Shown piece after piece: positions 47,870-61,200 of a DNA stretch of 64,000 bases (its first letter is position 1; each line of letters begins with the position of its first letter). Under the pieces are notes generated by a model that saw only the letters and a list, made by a program, of their open reading frames with translations, was not told where the DNA came from and searched no databases. The DNA is from Gymnorhina tibicen (Eukaryota > Chordata > Aves > Passeriformes > Artamidae): NCBI GenBank assembly GCA_013399875.1, contig VXAZ01001725.1, positions 333,575-397,574 of the forward strand, given 5' to 3'. Both the position numbers and the translations under genes were made by a program.

Positions 47870-48315
47870 AGGAATCACGTGGCTGGAAGGGACTTGGAGA
47901 TGCCTGATCCATCTGGCTGCACAGGATCAAACATAGCTGCGTTATTCCTGGTATTTAACCAGCCTGGCAGGGGCTATCTGTGATGTGATTGCTGTTCTGT
48001 CTCTAGGCAGTCCAACTCCTCTTTAAATGTCCAAGATTTCATAAATGTCAAATGTGAAGGGCCCTTGCCATGCTTTAAGCTTTAATTTTGTTCTCAAACG
48101 TCCATAGTAAAACAAGCCTTTCTGCTTGCACCAGCTTTTTCCACACCTGAAAGGTTACATTTCCCTTTATTTTCTATATGAGAAATGATCCCTAATTCCC
48201 TCAACTGTTTCATGGAGGCCTCTCATCATCCTTTTTGCTGTCTGTGGGGATGCTCATGAATTTTTGGAAATGCAGAGCTCAAGTGGACACAGAAACGTCC
48301 AAACTTGAGCTCTGG
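47870..48315 (-). mobile_element. Old CR1-like LINE fragment
   Basis: The stretch resembles diverged CR1 in reverse orientation: GGCTGGAAGGGACTTGGAGA, GGCAGTCCAACTCCTC, CACACCTGAAAGGTTACATT and GGCCTCTCATCATCC are words with the layout of CR1 ORF2 3' sequence. It is heavily mutated and has no open frame, so the call is moderate. Confidence 0.5.
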
Positions 48316-50400
48316 CACTAAATCATGTCTTTAGTACTTCTTTCTTCGCATTTTTTGGGGGTTGGTTGGTTTGGGTTGATTTTTTTGACAGACAGTGACA
48401 GAAGAGGCGTCTCAGGTGTTTTCCTCTGTATAGATTTTTATGCCTTTTTACTGCCTTAAATATGTTTCTGCATATTGCATATAGGCCTGGGCAATCTCGT
48501 CTTCATATCTGAAGATGCTCCCACACGGGCTCAGCAAAATAAATACCTAAAACAATTGCTTTTCTTGAATTTAATCATCTTGAATGCAATTCCAGCTCAC
48601 TGTGGCCACTTCCTCCCGATGCACCGTGGTGTCTGAAAGCTCTGCAGGGACTTGCACAAGTCTGAGACTTGTCAAAAGAAGTTACAATATAAATGCTTGC
48701 AGCACTTTTAAGGGGCGTTTTGACAGCTGTACCGTGACCAGGCAATGTGAGCCTTTCTCTCCATGCATTTCCTGTGAGTGAAAATCTGATAGGAAAAGAA
48801 GCAGCCATTTTTTCAGGGAGTGTGGCTTGGGAAGTAGGAGGTGAGGTGGCAGAAGGGTTGAGCTCGAGGTCAGACGGCCTCATGGCACCTGAACACTTTC
48901 TTATTGTTTTATTTTGCTTCTTTTGGTAGCTTTTCTCTACCAACACGTGTTCTCCCTTCCAGCTGCAAAAGTGACCCTTCATAGCATATATCAGAATATT
49001 TAAAATTAACTTTTCTAGACCCAAAGAAATCAAGAGCCCAAATCCCACAAAAATCCCATAGAAATTATGTGGAAAACTGACTAAAAATTCATATAAACTT
49101 TGAATTTCCTAAATTTGCTGCTAACAAGATCTCATGTATTCTTTTTATTCTATGGTCTGATTCAGTGCTAACTGAGAACTGTTATGACTTACTGTGTTCC
49201 CAAATGATCCCTAGCACAAGAGAATATTGAAAGGATGTATCCATTTGTCAGTAGAAACTGGATTAATTTCCTTGTTAGTAAATGCTGATTCAGCAATTTA
49301 ACATAACAGAAAGAAGTTCTGTGAGAGCCCTTGTATTGTGGATCTATTTAAATCCCAAAGTGATGGGAAAACAGCAGCCCCTCCTGTACTCTGTGAGAGA
49401 ATTCTGTGTAGCAAAGAGCAGGTGGGGAACCTGTTGCTTCCCCTCACGGCTGATCACTGTCAGGAAAGAAACATCCCAGTCTCCCATGCAGGCGTTCACA
49501 CTGACCTTCAGTGGTATGTGTAAAACAAAAAACAAATAAACAAGAGTCCCACCACAGGCCTCCTCCAATATTTACACTTTGTGGTCTCCAAGCAATCCCA
49601 ACTGGTGACACCGTGTGCTCTCTGGATGACTTGTGAAATGCTTATGTCCTTAATATTTTAATGTGATTATGTATTTAATCAATAACAACCCCAGTAAGTT
49701 GTACCTGACTGTTGTTAGCTGGGCTCTAAACCTGAATCTCTACATTGCAATTTTAACTGCCCTTACTGATTTCATATTAAAAGCTGGCTTCAGGAAGAAC
49801 AAGGTAAGGTGACACCCAACCCTTCCATAATTTGTGGTTTCTGTTCACCATCAAGTACATGTTGCTCCATTTGCAAACACTTCTGGCCCTGAGTTGTGCT
49901 TGGTCTTCGTTTATAGTGGTATCAGGCTTGACCGGATCTGACCTGGTTTTGTAAGCAAGTGAGCCTCCTTCAGCTGGAACTGTAAAATTAAAGAGGAAAA
50001 TTTCTCCTGCATAAGACAGGATCTATGAAGTTCCTCTGCTGCTAAGATACTATCTGCTTTGAGCTACTCCTGGATTTTCTGTAGAATGACCTGACCCAAC
50101 TCGTATCCATCAATCAGTAAATAAAGTCTAAGGCTGGGAAGACAAAAAAGCCTAACTGAAATTTAACCCAGAATTTTTGCTAAGTGGTAAATCAGTGTAA
50201 ACTATCAATGTGAACAGAAAGGAAATCACCATTTTCTGTAATTTGTTATTGTTGGCACATTCTAGGATTTAAATATGAAATCCTGCTCTGCTTTAGTGCA
50301 TAATACTGAATAACCTTTTTTATCCTAGAACAAGTGAAACAGAGCAATAGAATTTATTTCTGAAACCACCCTGCCCTGTATGTTTCATGTCTGTGACTTC
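48316..50400. other. Intergenic or intronic sequence, nothing recognised
   Basis: About 2 kb without a recognised repeat. A 157-codon minus-strand ORF (48575-49048) occurs in a locally GC-richer patch but has no recognisable domain. Confidence 0.5.
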
Positions 50401-51100
50401 CTAAAGCTTGAACAGAGTGGCATGAAGTGACTCTGTGAAATCCCCCATCGGTATGCAAAGCTGCATCAGTCATCTGTACAGCAGCACAAGACTATGATAA
50501 AATGAAACGACGAAACAAAGCGCCGAGGTGAACTTTGTCCACGGGGAAGCCTTTTTAAGTGATCCAGTGTCAGCAAATTGCTTACTAATGTGTTGACTTA
50601 TGGCAACCCTCAAAAGTAAAATGAAAAGGCTGGAATTTACAGCATATCAATGAATCAGTTGATAAGCTTTTACTGGTTTAATATCCTCCTAGTTTTGCTG
50701 CTTGGAGCCACTTCAGGTTAGCAACAGAATGTTTACCATCTCTGTGTGATAAAGGAAGTCAAACGACTAAACAAATTCCAGGACCATTATACTGTTTGGT
50801 GAGATTTAAATTAAAATCGTTGGGAGAAATCATGTGGAGGGGGGAGGAAGAAACTAAAGTCAACTGCATCATTTCACAGTGACTTACCTCGCTTCCTAAA
50901 CAATGGTAGGATTTTTAGCAGAGCTGGAGATAATGTAATGCATTAGAAAAGATTTAATTGCACCAATAAAAGGCTATACCACAATTAAATGACATACAGA
51001 GTGACATTTATAGGTAGGATCAAAGAAATTCACTACCTAACATGCTGAAGCAACACACTGCTCTCTGTGTATAGGAGTGCTAAAAAGCAGCCTACTTTGG
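50400..51100. promoter_or_regulatory. Candidate conserved non-coding element
   Basis: A repeat-free block rich in homeodomain-like words (TTTAATTGCACC, CAATTAAATGAC, TTTAAATTAAAATC) and balanced composition has the look of vertebrate developmental non-coding elements. No conserved ORF is present. The LMBR1-RNF32-SHH interval is known to hold several SHH enhancers besides the ZRS. Conservation cannot be confirmed from sequence alone, so this is a weak call. Confidence 0.25.
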
Positions 51101-54100
51101 TTTCAGTGACCTTTCTTATCTCCTTTGATCTCGATTATTAAAAATTTTAATGCCGGGTGTAATAAGGGCTACTGTAGCACCCTGAAACAAGCAATATGTG
51201 TCTTTCCGAGTGCTAATATTTCAGACCTTGTTTTTTATTTTGTGATATTTATTTAAGCATATGAAACTTGACATTTAACCTTTGTGATCCTTCCAGAGGT
51301 GGCAGGGTTATTAAAAAATAGTTGGGTTTTTTTGCTATTGTGATGCCATTTGATTATGCTAATGTTTAGGGACTGACATTTTAAAAGCACAGTTCAATTT
51401 TGAGAAGCAAATTTTATTTTAGAAAAGCTTTTTAGTGTCTGGATAGCTCCTTGTGAAAACTTTCTTTACTGTTTTCATTAACCAACACTTAAAAGTATAA
51501 GAGCAAACAGCAGGAAAGCTCATCTACAGTTCCCACTTGAAAGCCACTAAGAAAAATAAGTGCATATCCTTTAATCACGACTTGTACTGAATTTATTCGA
51601 ACCCGGCTAATCGTTAGGAGAAGACTTTATAAATTTATTCTTAATAGAAGGTGGAAAAGCGGTGCCCATATTGTTCCCTGTAAAACCCTGAAGTGTTACA
51701 TGTGAGAATGAGTTCCTGCTAGTGAGGCCTCTATGTGGGCACTGTGTTGAATGAAGACCTTCCCATGGCTTTTATAACTATGGGGTGAAATGTGGGCAGT
51801 CAGGTACCAAAGACAGAGACCCTAAAGCTGGCCCAGGGGAGGTAGCTTGGTGGCTTGTTGCTGTAGCCATCTGAAGTTCAGTGAGAGAAATTTTAACCAA
51901 TGACATTCAGCTGCAGCTTTCAGCATATTTAGGAGCCTTCTTCAACCTCCTGTTGCTGAGACCCTGTTTCATCGCTTAGCATGGTATCTTGGGCCTGTGA
52001 GAAGCTGACAGCCTTCCTGGAAAGGAGCATCCATCTTCTTCCCCAGACTTCCAAACAGCAGAAAAATCTAAGTGTTGCTGTTGTCTGGTCCAGTCATGCT
52101 TCTTGAGAAAGAAGTTACAATCCACCAACGGATTCGTTTATTCCAAACTTAAGGGCTTGAGCACTTTTGAATGTAACATCAGCATTCTTCAGTCCCGTTC
52201 TTCAGTCCCCCTGTCTTTTTCTCTGCTACAGGGAAGGATTTTGCTTTGATTTCAAAGGCAGCAAAGCAACCAGCAATCTGTCTCAGTGCTACAGCTGAGA
52301 AGAGGATTTCCTCTCCATTCTGCCACTGAACAGCAATGCCAGTTTCGTGTCACCAGTCTGCCAGGTAGGGTACAATGTCACAATCATACAGAAATGCAGA
52401 ATATAGCAAGAGTGGGTTCATGCCTCCAGAGCTCTCCAATAGGATACAACTGTGTAAGTGTGAGAAATGATGTCACAACAGTAACAAGCCTTTTTCTGCA
52501 GGCACTCTTCTGTTTGACCAAAGCAATGATTTAAAAAACCAAAACCAAACAACTGATTTAAGTATTGGTCTAAACCAAGCACTGTTTTAGCTTGCAGCTT
52601 GGGTGAGAGGATATTCCTGGCTGCACATACCAGCAGCACTTACACACTTACACTGTTGATGTGGCTCTGCTCTCTGAACCAGGCTCTTGGTGACCCTGGG
52701 CTGGACCTTGTCTCCTCTCACTCCCCGAGGAACAGTTTGGTTATTGCTGAGCAGTTTTTGTTCCTGCAGAGCTGAGCTGGGCTGGCTGTGACTAAACTGC
52801 CAGGGAAGACTGGAAGCTGGCAAAGGAGAACTTGAGGTTTGCCCAGGACTCTGCAGCAGCAGCTGCGTGCTGGAAGGCAAAGCAGGGTCGCTGCAGAATG
52901 CTTGATTTGGCTTCATTTGTATGGGGTAACCCTAATTTATTACAGTCTGATTTGCATCTGAGCAGAAGTTAGAGAGGGGCAAAGCCGTGGAATGGAAGTG
53001 CCCAGTTCAGTGAGAGAACAACAACAAAAGAAGTTATAATTGTTCATGGATTTATTTATTTCTCCCCTTACTGTACCCCCTTCATTTAATTCTATAGGAA
53101 AATAGATCACTTTGATTTATCAAAATAAAAAAAGGAAACAGAGCCTCACAAGAAGTCCAGTATTGTTGGTCTAGGCAAAACGCAGGTCGTAAAATTAAAT
53201 ATTTTAATTATTTTCCTTACTTTTAGATTCTAAAGAAGATGGAATGAACAGACTGACAAAACAACTGAGTGGCTCCAGTGCTGCCTGTTTCCTATGAATA
53301 AGAAGGAATAAATGAGGAGCTGATATTCAGGAATTCTGGTTTAAGGAAGTTGAATCACACCAAGGAAACAGACCAAGGAAGCAAATACAACATAACTTTT
53401 TGTCAAATAATTGCTTTCTTAATTTTCTATCCTTAGGAGGCACTGCTTCTCTCAAGCCTTTATACTCTTTTCTAACAATATATCCCCTTCAGAAAACTTG
53501 AATTCTCTAAGACACAATTCTGCTCAAGAAGAGGAAACTCAAATTTATAAGAAACAATAATTTAATGCATTTTCTTAAACTTTAACTTTTGTAGTGCATT
53601 AATTTTGTCTAGTTTCTTACTAAAAGTCTAATGCATTTGGAATATTATTAAGAAATATTGTCCAGTGACACACCTGGTGTGTCACACCTAGCAGAAGTAA
53701 GGCTTACCTAATTCATTCATTTTAACCAAGCATGCCCCATCATGTATTCCTCTGGTCTGATACTGCTCTTTTCTACACATAGGACAACTTTTTACCTGTA
53801 AATTTTTCAAAGGTTTTCAGGCATGACCAAAAAAAAAATTGTAATTAAAATTACTTACAATATATTTCATTTTGTTGGTACAGATGAAACAGACTAGATT
53901 ACCGAATGTAAAAATACTTAATCCATCAATCCATGAACACTCCACAAGATGCATATTTTTAAAATTAAAGCGTTCAGAGAATTTTGTAAATCTCCACATA
54001 TTCACATGAAATTTCATGGATTAAATTATTCCAGGTTACTATAGCCCTGTAGAGCTCAGTTAAAAACTATGTTTTCCCTTATGCTTCTAAAAAAGGTTAT

Positions 54101-54606
54101 AAAAAAGAATAAAGTGCTTCATCATAAAATAGCTTTAAATTATATTTCCTACCATAAAAATCTGGAATCAAAATTACTTTTCAAGATGATTACATTTAAT
54201 TCATTAAGATATTCACTTAGGTAGTTTAATTACAAGACTCATGTATTATGTGCTTGAATAGTTATATAAAAATGTACTCACTTAATGGACTACATGGGAA
54301 CATGAATGCAGCACCTGTTTTTTCAAAGGCAAAAAAACAACCCCAAGAACCAAACCTGACTTTAAAGCATTCTAACAGCTGAAAAGGAAAAAAAAATGCT
54401 GACAAGAAAAATTCTGACTGCCTGAAAGGTCATCAGTTTCCTTCTGTGATTACTGCGATCTTTCAAGTGAAAATAAAATTAGTTTATGAATCTGTGAATT
54501 TTGTGTAAACAGCACATGGGGTGGCAGAAAGCAAGAAATGGCAACTGCTACTGGCTGGAGGAAAAGATTATAGAAGAAACATTTAAAATGAAATTCGATT
54601 TATTTT
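51101..54606. other. Intergenic or intronic sequence, nothing firm
   Basis: About 3.5 kb without a recognised mobile element. At 53227-53297 (+) a TTTTAG acceptor precedes a short open frame (SKEDGMNRLTKQLSGSSAAC then FL and stop) that could be a terminal exon but is too short to support. At about 53860 (-) a GTAAGT donor follows a 53-codon frame. Confidence 0.4.
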
Positions 54607-54852
54607 TCTCCCCTTTCCCAACAGAGACATTACATTTCAAGAAGTGATACACATCAAATGCAGCGTTTCTCACATACAATAAAACAAAAGAGAAAGTATG
54701 TTGACAGGCTGCAAGAAAACTTCACCTTTATCTGGCCTAAATTCCCACCAAATGCTGATGATCTCCATCCTGACAAAAGATACAGAGTTGGACAAAAAAG
54801 CAATTGGCTCTCAGAGGAAGGGAAAACTGGGAAAGGAGTGAAACCCAGAACG
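54607..54852 (+). CDS. Candidate unidentified internal exon
   Basis: An excellent pyrimidine tract (TTTTTCTCCCCTTTCCCAACAG region ending about 54623) precedes an open frame that runs to a GTGAGC donor at about 54857. The frame contains the hydrophilic peptide KQKRKYVDRLQENFTFIWPK and FPPNADDLHPDKRYRVGQKS, which is unlike low-complexity chance translation. I do not recognise the protein and found no partner exons. The alternative is coincidental splice motifs around a chance ORF; exact ends are approximate. Confidence 0.25.
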
Positions 54853-54859
54853 AGCGGTG

Positions 54860-56290
54860 AGCACTCTTGAGCTGGCAAACACAAGAGGATTAATGGCCAG
54901 CAGCCAGCTGGAGGGAAAGCTTTCAGATACGGTGCCTTTTTCCCTTCAGGGAGGAAAGCTAACGAAACACCGAGGACAAAAAGAATTCCAGAGGCATTTG
55001 CCTTTTTGTGCCAAATCTAAAGTAACCTTTTTAATGAGTGCTGTCTTTTGCTCTCTCTTGTCAAGTTTCAGACTTTCAGGGTAGCCAGAAATTGGCAGAT
55101 TTTTCCAGAGCTATCCCACCTGTCTGTGGACAGTTCAACTCCAGCTAGTGTTGATGTAAAAATAAGCAAAAGCCCAGCATCTAAGGTTATTAAAAGACTT
55201 TGATTCACAACAGACTTGGCTGTGAAAAGTCTTCTAAAAAAATTTAAAGGGAGAACAGGCAGCAAAACTGCCCTAACATGGACTGTGGAAAGAAACTTCC
55301 TAGCAGTTGGGACAATCTTCTAGTTACCATCATCACCTCTCTGAAGCAGCTCTCACTTCCATCAGTCACTTGTCTCTTTTGCTTAATATTTTCAAGGTGA
55401 TAGATGAGAGAATGTAATAAAGCAGGATGTATTTATGCCCATGCTACACACATGCACTGAGCAAAGGCATCAAGGTAAAATCCAGGCATTTCATCAGATA
55501 ACCTGAGGAAGTGACTGACTGGCACTGGGTGTACACCTACTTCATTTTCCAAATAGAAATAACTGCTGTACTAAACTGCAATTAACAAAACTTGTGAGAA
55601 GACAAAAAATATCTTGAATTGTACAAACAGCAAATGTTTACCTGATGAATGGAGGCCAGAATCATATCTAACAGGAGTTTATTTGAAGCAGAAAATAGCC
55701 TATGCCTGCTTTGCAAGAACAGATAAAAAGGCTTCTTTTCTGTCATAACTTCAGAAGTGAACAAATACTACCAATCTTCCTCTACCATGTCATGTTCAAA
55801 ATAATATCAGAGTTGGCCACTGAGTTGGTCCACTTATTAAAAGCTAAATGGTGTCTAAAAGTAGAATCTTTCCTTCATTTCTTCCTCCAGCTGATGACTT
55901 TCAGCAGTAACTCAGGAAAATAAAATAAGTAAATACAGTTGTGTAGTCCACACAATTATTCAGTTACACATGTACCGTGGGTGGAATTGCAAATTCTTCC
56001 CTGTATTGCACAAGGCTATATGGATTCTCCATGCTGTGTGGATCTTTGCTTTCTTTTGACCTGTTCTTCAGTGGGAAGTGTCAAGGAAGGATGCTCAACT
56101 ACTCCTGATTTCTGAGCTGTGGACAATAACAACAAATCAGTGAATAAAACCCATTGGCTTTTACAGACAATGGATTTTCTTCATATGAAATTCATTAATA
56201 ATGCACTTGCTTAGGAATACTTTATACAGGTACTTCATATAAATTTATCATTGGACAAACCACCATCAGGCAACCTATTTCTTATGGTTA
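54860..56290. other. Intergenic or intronic sequence, nothing recognised
   Basis: AT-rich sequence with short ORFs only. No recognised repeat. Confidence 0.5.
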
Positions 56291-56610
56291 AGTACCTAAA
56301 GGGACTACAAGAGAGCTGGAAAGGGGCTTCTGACAAGGACATGGAGAGATAGGACAAGGGGGAATGGCTTCAAACTGGAAGAGGGTAGGTTTGGATTAGA
56401 TATTGGGAAAAATTCTTCCCTGGGAGGGTGGTGAGGCCTGGCACAGATTGCTCAGAGAAGCTGTGGATGCCGCATCCCTGGCCAGGTTGGCCAGGTGTTC
56501 AAGGCCAGGTTGGACGGGGCTTGGAGCAACCTGGTTTGGTGGAAGGTGTCCCTGCCCATGGCAGGGATTTGGAACAAGATGATCTTTAACTTCCAACCCA
56601 AGCCATTAAT
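56291..56610 (+). mobile_element. CR1 LINE 3' fragment
   Basis: The stretch closely follows the avian CR1 3' region on the + strand: AGATAGGACAAGGGGGAATG, TTGGATTAGATATTGGGAAA, GGGAGGGTGGTGAGGCCTGG, CCTGCCCATGGCAGGGATTT and GATGATCTTTAACTTCCAAC. It is only moderately diverged. An internal GGCCAGGTTGG repeat suggests a small duplication. The final ATTCTATG repeats are degraded. Confidence 0.92.
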
Positions 56611-57211
56611 GGATTAGCTATTCAGTAATTATCAGATTATCATTATTTATCAGATTTATCAGAATTATCAGTAATTATCCTCTTTTACATACAGGATTTA
56701 TACAGGATTTTTTAAATGTACATTTTTATTTGCTGAGTAATTTGAATTTATTTTGATACATTTTCAGAGCCCTTAAAATGGGATTGACTAAAGAATGTAG
56801 CAACAACATAATTTCAAATAATCAGTAAATATATAGACAGATAGAATCTCAGAATTGTGAAGTTTTCCTCAGCATTGCATTTATGCATTCTTAAAAATAA
56901 AAATTAATCAAGTAGTATAATAAAAAACCGTGGCTGCTGCTGCAAAATATTGACGTTTAACAAGGCTGTGACATAAGAAAGAGAAATAAAGAGCATGAAG
57001 AGACAAAGAGATGGTCACAAGAGACCAGTGATAGTGTCACTGTTAGAGCTGAGCTTGTCCAACTCCAGTAATGACTGTGAGGTGCCTTTCTGCATATACG
57101 TGTGAAATCTGCTTTGTTAAAGAAGGAATCAGTGAAAATACTTAGAGTATTCCTGCCTGCCCCCACAAGTGGCAGATAAAGTCCAGTGTCAGTATCTCAG
57201 CAGTAAAAAAC
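56611..57211. other. AT-rich sequence with short ATTATCAG repeats
   Basis: Near 56630-56690 the words ATTATCAG and TTTATCAG recur several times as an irregular short tandem repeat. Nothing else recognised. Confidence 0.5.
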
Positions 57212-57322
57212 TTACGCTAATATGTACAGCACGGAATAGATCTCTGTCATCTTTGAAGACCAGAAGAAGCTGCTTTTCTGGATTGACCAAAATCCATGGA
57301 GAAATACCCAGTGTTTGTGTAA
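57212..57322 (-). CDS. Candidate unidentified exon on the minus strand
   Basis: On the minus strand an open frame ends at a consensus donor (AGC then GTAAGT, the complement at 57206-57211). Its translation includes GISPWILVNPEKQLLLVFKD then DRDLFRAVHI, which has globular-protein character. The upstream TTATTAG acceptor has a poor pyrimidine tract. I do not recognise the family, and the opposite strand is also open, so chance is a real alternative. Confidence 0.2.
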   Translation of the reverse strand, partial: LHKHWVFLHGFWSIQKSSFFWSSKMTEIYSVLYILA

Positions 57323-58012
57323 TAAGCTAATAACTCGAGTTCATGATGAGGCCTTAGTGGTATTTGACAAAACAAGAAAGGAAGAGGGACAAAAATACAA
57401 TACAATGATTACAATAATTACAATGCAAACTGATGACCCCTAGATGAGAGTTCCAGTCCTAGATGGGAAGGAAAGGGTAAACTCTTTCATTCGTACCAGA
57501 ATCTTTGCATAAATCTCACATTGCTATGCAGCACATATTTGTTCTGTGTAAGCCTTCAAAACTCCCATCAGGCAGCTTGTGCATCCAAACCCATTTCTCA
57601 CAAAGAAAAAAGGAATTCTAGCAAATCATGGGGTTTTGGTGATCCCCTTGCTCAAGTATCTCATTATTCTAGGGCAGGATTTGTTAATTTTTGAGGCAAA
57701 AATTCTCCTCCTGAGCTCATCCATCTACAGATGTGTATCATTAATCATCTGAAATTTGCACAAACTGCCTTTGATCTTTTAAAAGAACTTTTGAGAGGTA
57801 CTAAAGGATCTATCAGGAATACTGTCTTCCCTTTAGTTGAACTGTCTGCCTAACCTACTTCCTTGTGAGGTCATGACATCCTTCAAACATAAATCAATCT
57901 GAATCCATATTTTACAACAACAGGATGGCTTTGAGGTTTCAAGCTGGGTCAGTTTATGCTTTTGGAACAATGTGGGGAGTGATTTCCCTACATGTTTGGT
58001 TCACATAGACCC
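57323..58012. other. Intergenic or intronic sequence, nothing recognised
   Basis: AT-rich sequence between two exon-like segments. No recognised repeat. Confidence 0.5.
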
Positions 58013-58297
58013 CACCTTGTTACTTTTGTTATCCCATTTTGATAGCCCAATATATCGAGGGATGGCCTCTGTGCTGAGAAAATCTGGGTACAGGGGGACT
58101 GAACAAGAAAGCAAAGCAGTGATAACATGAAAGACAGTATCACAACCTAAAAAATGCCTACTCTTGATTTCTTTCCAAGCACTGTGGTCAGAGACTGTTT
58201 TAAGGAAGAAAACGAGATGGCTTTGTGGAAAGCCTTCTGTATACCCCCAGGGTAAGAGAAAACGCTTATTTAAAGCTTTCACAAGTGGATTATTTAA
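58013..58297 (-). CDS. Candidate unidentified exon on the minus strand
   Basis: On the minus strand a good pyrimidine tract and acceptor (TCTTCTTGTTTGGTAG) opens a frame of about 95 codons that reaches an AAG-GTGGGG donor-like site. The translation has mixed composition, including SHLVFFLKTVSDHSAWKEIK and LSTEAIPRYIGLSKWD. It lies about 0.7 kb upstream, in minus-strand order, of the other candidate exon. I recognise no domain, and the call is speculative. Confidence 0.2.
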
Positions 58298-61200
58298 ACT
58301 ACCAAACAAGAAGAGATTGGCAGCAAAATTGAACTTCTAAATAATACAAACCAGATGGGACACTTATGAGAGACAGGTTATACAGGTGTTTAGAAGGAAA
58401 GATTTTATACAACAGAGTTTCTGAAGGAAAACTGGCAGGAGGACACACAAGGAGGGATGTGTGGTCAAAGCAAAAAGCTCTCTGGAGATATTCTCAAAGC
58501 AGCACTTTGAAAAAATACAAGCGATGAAAACCTACATTTATCACAGCTCAAGACATCCAAGAATTTCATCCTTATGCATCAAGTTTAAAAGCCCAACCCA
58601 TTTACTGACACACCCATTTACAACCAAGTTATTTATCCTAAAATGAACCTTATTGAAGTGTTTACATGCATTAACCTTTAAATTATTACTGCTGGATTTT
58701 AGGAATCAAGCCCCTATTGAAAAAAATGAATGATAGAGACCTGTGAAACTTTGTTTGATTACCCGTAAACTCAAGAAGAAAATGTTGCATTAAATTACAT
58801 TTTTAAAATTGTTTTACAGTTTTAATGCTTAAACCACACAATCATTATTAAGGAAGAGAAAGTTTGACACATGCATTTTGAAATAATATGAGAATATCGG
58901 TGAAAATGCTACAAAGTAAAACCCAGGAACAACTGAAATTTCAAAAATATTTCAGCACAGTCTTTTGAATCACTTGCATAAACGTTTAGGTGGGACAATT
59001 TAGTCAGTGTTGTGATTTAAAGAGAAAATACTTACTCTTTCTAATAATAGCAGAAAACATGCTCACACTTGGGCTGCATTTTTTCACCTTAGCATTTAGC
59101 TTCCATAATCACTCTTTATTGATGTTCCTGTTAATCTCAATACCTCTCTTCTGTTTTTCCCCCTGCTATCCTCTCTCCAAAATAAACTGAAGAAAAAACC
59201 CTCCCATCTTTAGAACTAGAACCATGTAAATATAGTGCTAATTACCTCATCTTATTACCTTTGTCCTATCAATGGTTACAGTCATTTGTTGTGCATTATC
59301 TGAAGTTTCCCTCTGAACCTTGAACTGATTCCAAAGGCAGAGGTGCTCGGATGGAGCGTCCCAGGTTTAACAGGTTCCCTCTGGAGCTGGGACTACTGTG
59401 ACAGCTCCTGTGGCAAAGGCAGCCTGGTCTTCAGGGAGGCCTAAGGGCATTTCTAAGAAAAAGAATAAATGAAACAGTTACTGACAATGATGAAAGTTCA
59501 TTATGCTCAAACCTGCAAATTTTGGAGCCAGAAGGTTCTTTAAGTAACGCCTGATCAAGGCAACAGAAAGGATGGACACAAGAAGATGTTCATGGCAAAA
59601 ATACTGTTGAAATCTTTAGAAAAGGGAAATACGGGGCTGAAACTGAGAGGCAGGAAGCACATTTGGTCTCCTGGTCTGTTCAGATGCTCCCTGGCTTTGT
59701 TTTTCTAAGCAATATCATCTGTCGCTGCTCCACAACTGTATTATTACAACACTATTTGAAAGCGAGTTTTCTCACCAGGCATCATTCCAAGCCCTCACAT
59801 CTGTGACTTTTATCTTGCTGCATGTTTGCTTCTAAATTTGAAAAAGGTATTTAGCTACAGGTGTTAATTCTTCCCTGGTTTAGCCCCAGGACCATTGTAA
59901 AAACAAACCTTTTTAACTTTGAGAAAAGCTGGGTATATATTAACAAAGAATACATTTCATGCAGCATTAGTAATGTCTTTTTACAAAATAAGGAATAAAC
60001 CAGACCATTTCAAACAGACTTTAAAAAAATCTTAATGCTAGAACCTTCCCCCAACTAAATACAGTATCAAAATCACTGTTTTCTTGAGAATAAAATGTAA
60101 AGAAAGCTCTGACAGTCAATAGACATTAAAAGTACTTCTTGCTTATAATGAAGAATTTGTCTTCATCAAGATGCACTAGTTTCACCTTTTTACCTTCATT
60201 GTCACAAGAATAATATTTAAATGTGTTTCAGATATGAAAAGACATTTAAGCCACAGATAGCACTTCCATTTTTTACCTAATAGCATAAACTTCTGAATTT
60301 TGACAAATTTTAAAACAAGGTATTATGCTGTTTAGCATTAAATCATCTTACTGAACAGAAAGCTTAGCTTCCACATTTTAGTTTATTTTAAATAGAAACA
60401 AAAATTACAAATCAGAATGGTTTGCCTAATGTCAGCTGTGGAAGACTGGGGTCAAGAAGATACTCTTTTTCTGCATCTTCCTTGCATTTGTGCTCTTTTT
60501 TCTTAGTCCAGTATCTACTATTATTCTGACTGTTTCTTTTATTCATGGGATTTGTATAAGTTCTTGGTATTCCTTGTCCTTGACTTGGAAGAACCTGTTA
60601 ATAAAAGATCCTGCAGCTGATGACTGTGTATTATATACTGTAGAGCAACTGCAGAAACTGGTTTTGTCTCTTGTTTTGAGGAGCAGCCCTAAAAAGCAAA
60701 AAAACCCCAACCAATCTTGAATAATTATTATTATAAATCATTTTAAACCATACATATTATAGTAAATTAAAAGAAACTCTGCACTTAGGCAATATTTTTG
60801 AATTGTTAAATGCTTTTATACACATACAACTCCAGTAGCTGAAGTCTAACATGCAATTACTGTAATATGAAATTTAAGATTGATGTTTCTGACACATCCT
60901 AGTTTTAACTTATAAAAAGTCAAATGAAATCTTTGATTTATCATTTATATTAAATAAAATAGCAGTAATTATTAAGTTTTAATTACTGAGCCCATAATTA
61001 TTATATTCAATAAACTCATTATGAACTATAGAAGTTTGGCATGCCCAAACACATTTTAATTTCATATAATTAAAAACAATCCCAAAGGCTAATTTTGCCT
61101 TTCAGAAGACTGAATATAAATAAGAATGTATAATTTTTATACAGGGAATGGGCTTATCTACCTGTTCTTCCATGTCTCTCCACGCTTATCCTTTATTTTA

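Noticed and set aside
48575..49048. Minus-strand ORF of 157 codons
   Set aside because: Located in a locally GC-richer patch where stop codons are rarer; translation matches no family I know.
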